NCBI GenBank assembly: GCA_001970855.1
Contig: LSSN01000106.1
Location: 8,377-29,303, forward strand
From: Smittium culicis
Lineage: Eukaryota; Kickxellomycota; Harpellomycetes; Harpellales; Legeriomycetaceae
Direction: 5' to 3'
DNA: 20,927 bases
Shown here piece after piece: positions 20,718 through 20,927 of this stretch; position 1 is the first letter of the stretch, and each line of letters begins with the position of its first letter. Made by a program: the position numbers and the translations under genes. The notes beneath the pieces were generated by a model, which made no database searches, was not told the DNA's origin, and saw nothing but the letters and a program-made list of their open reading frames with translations.

Positions 20718-20927
20718 TCAATTTTTCTTTTGAAAAATATCAAAGTATTTGTTATGAAGTTTGGATTTACAAGATTCTTCGTTCACTAAATTAGAGCTAT
20801 TTTTTAGCTTAGTGCAAACAGGGATAGGATTTTCTTTGTTACAGCCTACACACTCAAATGTAGCTATTGTGCGAACCCCTTCAATTTTACAAACACGACA
20901 ATCTCTCCCAATGTATACTTTTTTGTT
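20718..20927 (-). CDS. C-terminal end of a piggyBac-like transposase (partial, runs off the window)
   Basis: The last 69 codons before TGA (20720-20718) are open to the right edge; the rest of the gene lies outside. They contain RDCRVC, then FECVGC, then PIPVC, then ESCKSKLH. This gives cysteines at 10, 13, 26, 29, 38 and 53 and a histidine at 58, counted from the first codon in the window. CxxC, CxxC, C, CxxxxH behind a short basic segment is the layout of the C-terminal cysteine-rich zinc-binding domain of piggyBac transposases, which helps bind the element's ends (established for the family). Presence of TTAA-flanked elements with CCC termini in the same window supports the call. The DDD catalytic core is not visible, so activity or domestication cannot be judged. 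No TTAACCC terminus was found between this stop codon and IDH2. Confidence 0.72.
   Translation of the reverse strand, partial: NKKVYIGRDCRVCKIEGVRTIATFECVGCNKENPIPVCTKLKNSSNLVNEESCKSKLHNKYFDIFQKKN

Overview
The window looks like nuclear DNA of a fungus with a very AT-rich genome. It carries four protein genes typical of a fungal chromosome, broken by short GT-AG introns (about 77 to 128 bases) and separated by long AT-rich spacers. No perfect TACTAAC branch site was seen in the introns, and donors vary (GTAAGT, GTAAAT, GTATTT, GTGAGT, GTAATT, GTATTA, GTAAAA). That argues against a budding yeast; an AT-rich early-diverging fungus would fit, but this placement is inference. A KEX1-type carboxypeptidase and an NAD-dependent isocitrate dehydrogenase with a mitochondrial presequence both fit a fungus.

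Layout, left to right. A pure ATA trinucleotide microsatellite opens the window (1-153). GMP synthase (GUA1, minus, 2518-780) has one intron. After a 1.8 kb spacer comes a KEX1-like membrane serine carboxypeptidase (minus, 7542-4314). Its signal peptide lies on a separate first exon, and it carries an unusual, roughly 420-residue Ser/Thr/Asn-rich insert in front of the catalytic domain. A 5.5 kb gene-free stretch (7543-13014) follows. An unrecognised 430-residue protein (plus, 13015-14416) converges on the mitochondrial isocitrate dehydrogenase catalytic subunit IDH2 (minus, 16150-14668, five exons). A very AT-rich desert (16151-20717) ends at the right edge with the last 69 residues of a minus-strand protein that resembles the cysteine-rich C-terminal domain of piggyBac transposases.

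The most notable signal is a family of about 195-base non-autonomous elements. Each starts TTAA-CCCTTTC(A/C)CG and ends CGGGAAAGGG-TTAA, which is the piggyBac signature (TTAA target duplication, termini beginning CCC). Six clear copies plus two or three decayed ones lie in the spacers, five of the six between 8.3 and 12 kb. Two copies abut and share one TTAA-like tetranucleotide, and two form a head-to-head inverted pair. A piggyBac-like transposase tail in the same window suggests a source of the transposition activity, though it cannot be shown that this gene mobilised these copies.

The cellular genes show no shared pathway: purine synthesis (GUA1), secretory-pathway processing (KEX1-like), the TCA cycle (IDH2) and one unknown. 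Each appears to be transcribed from its own promoter.
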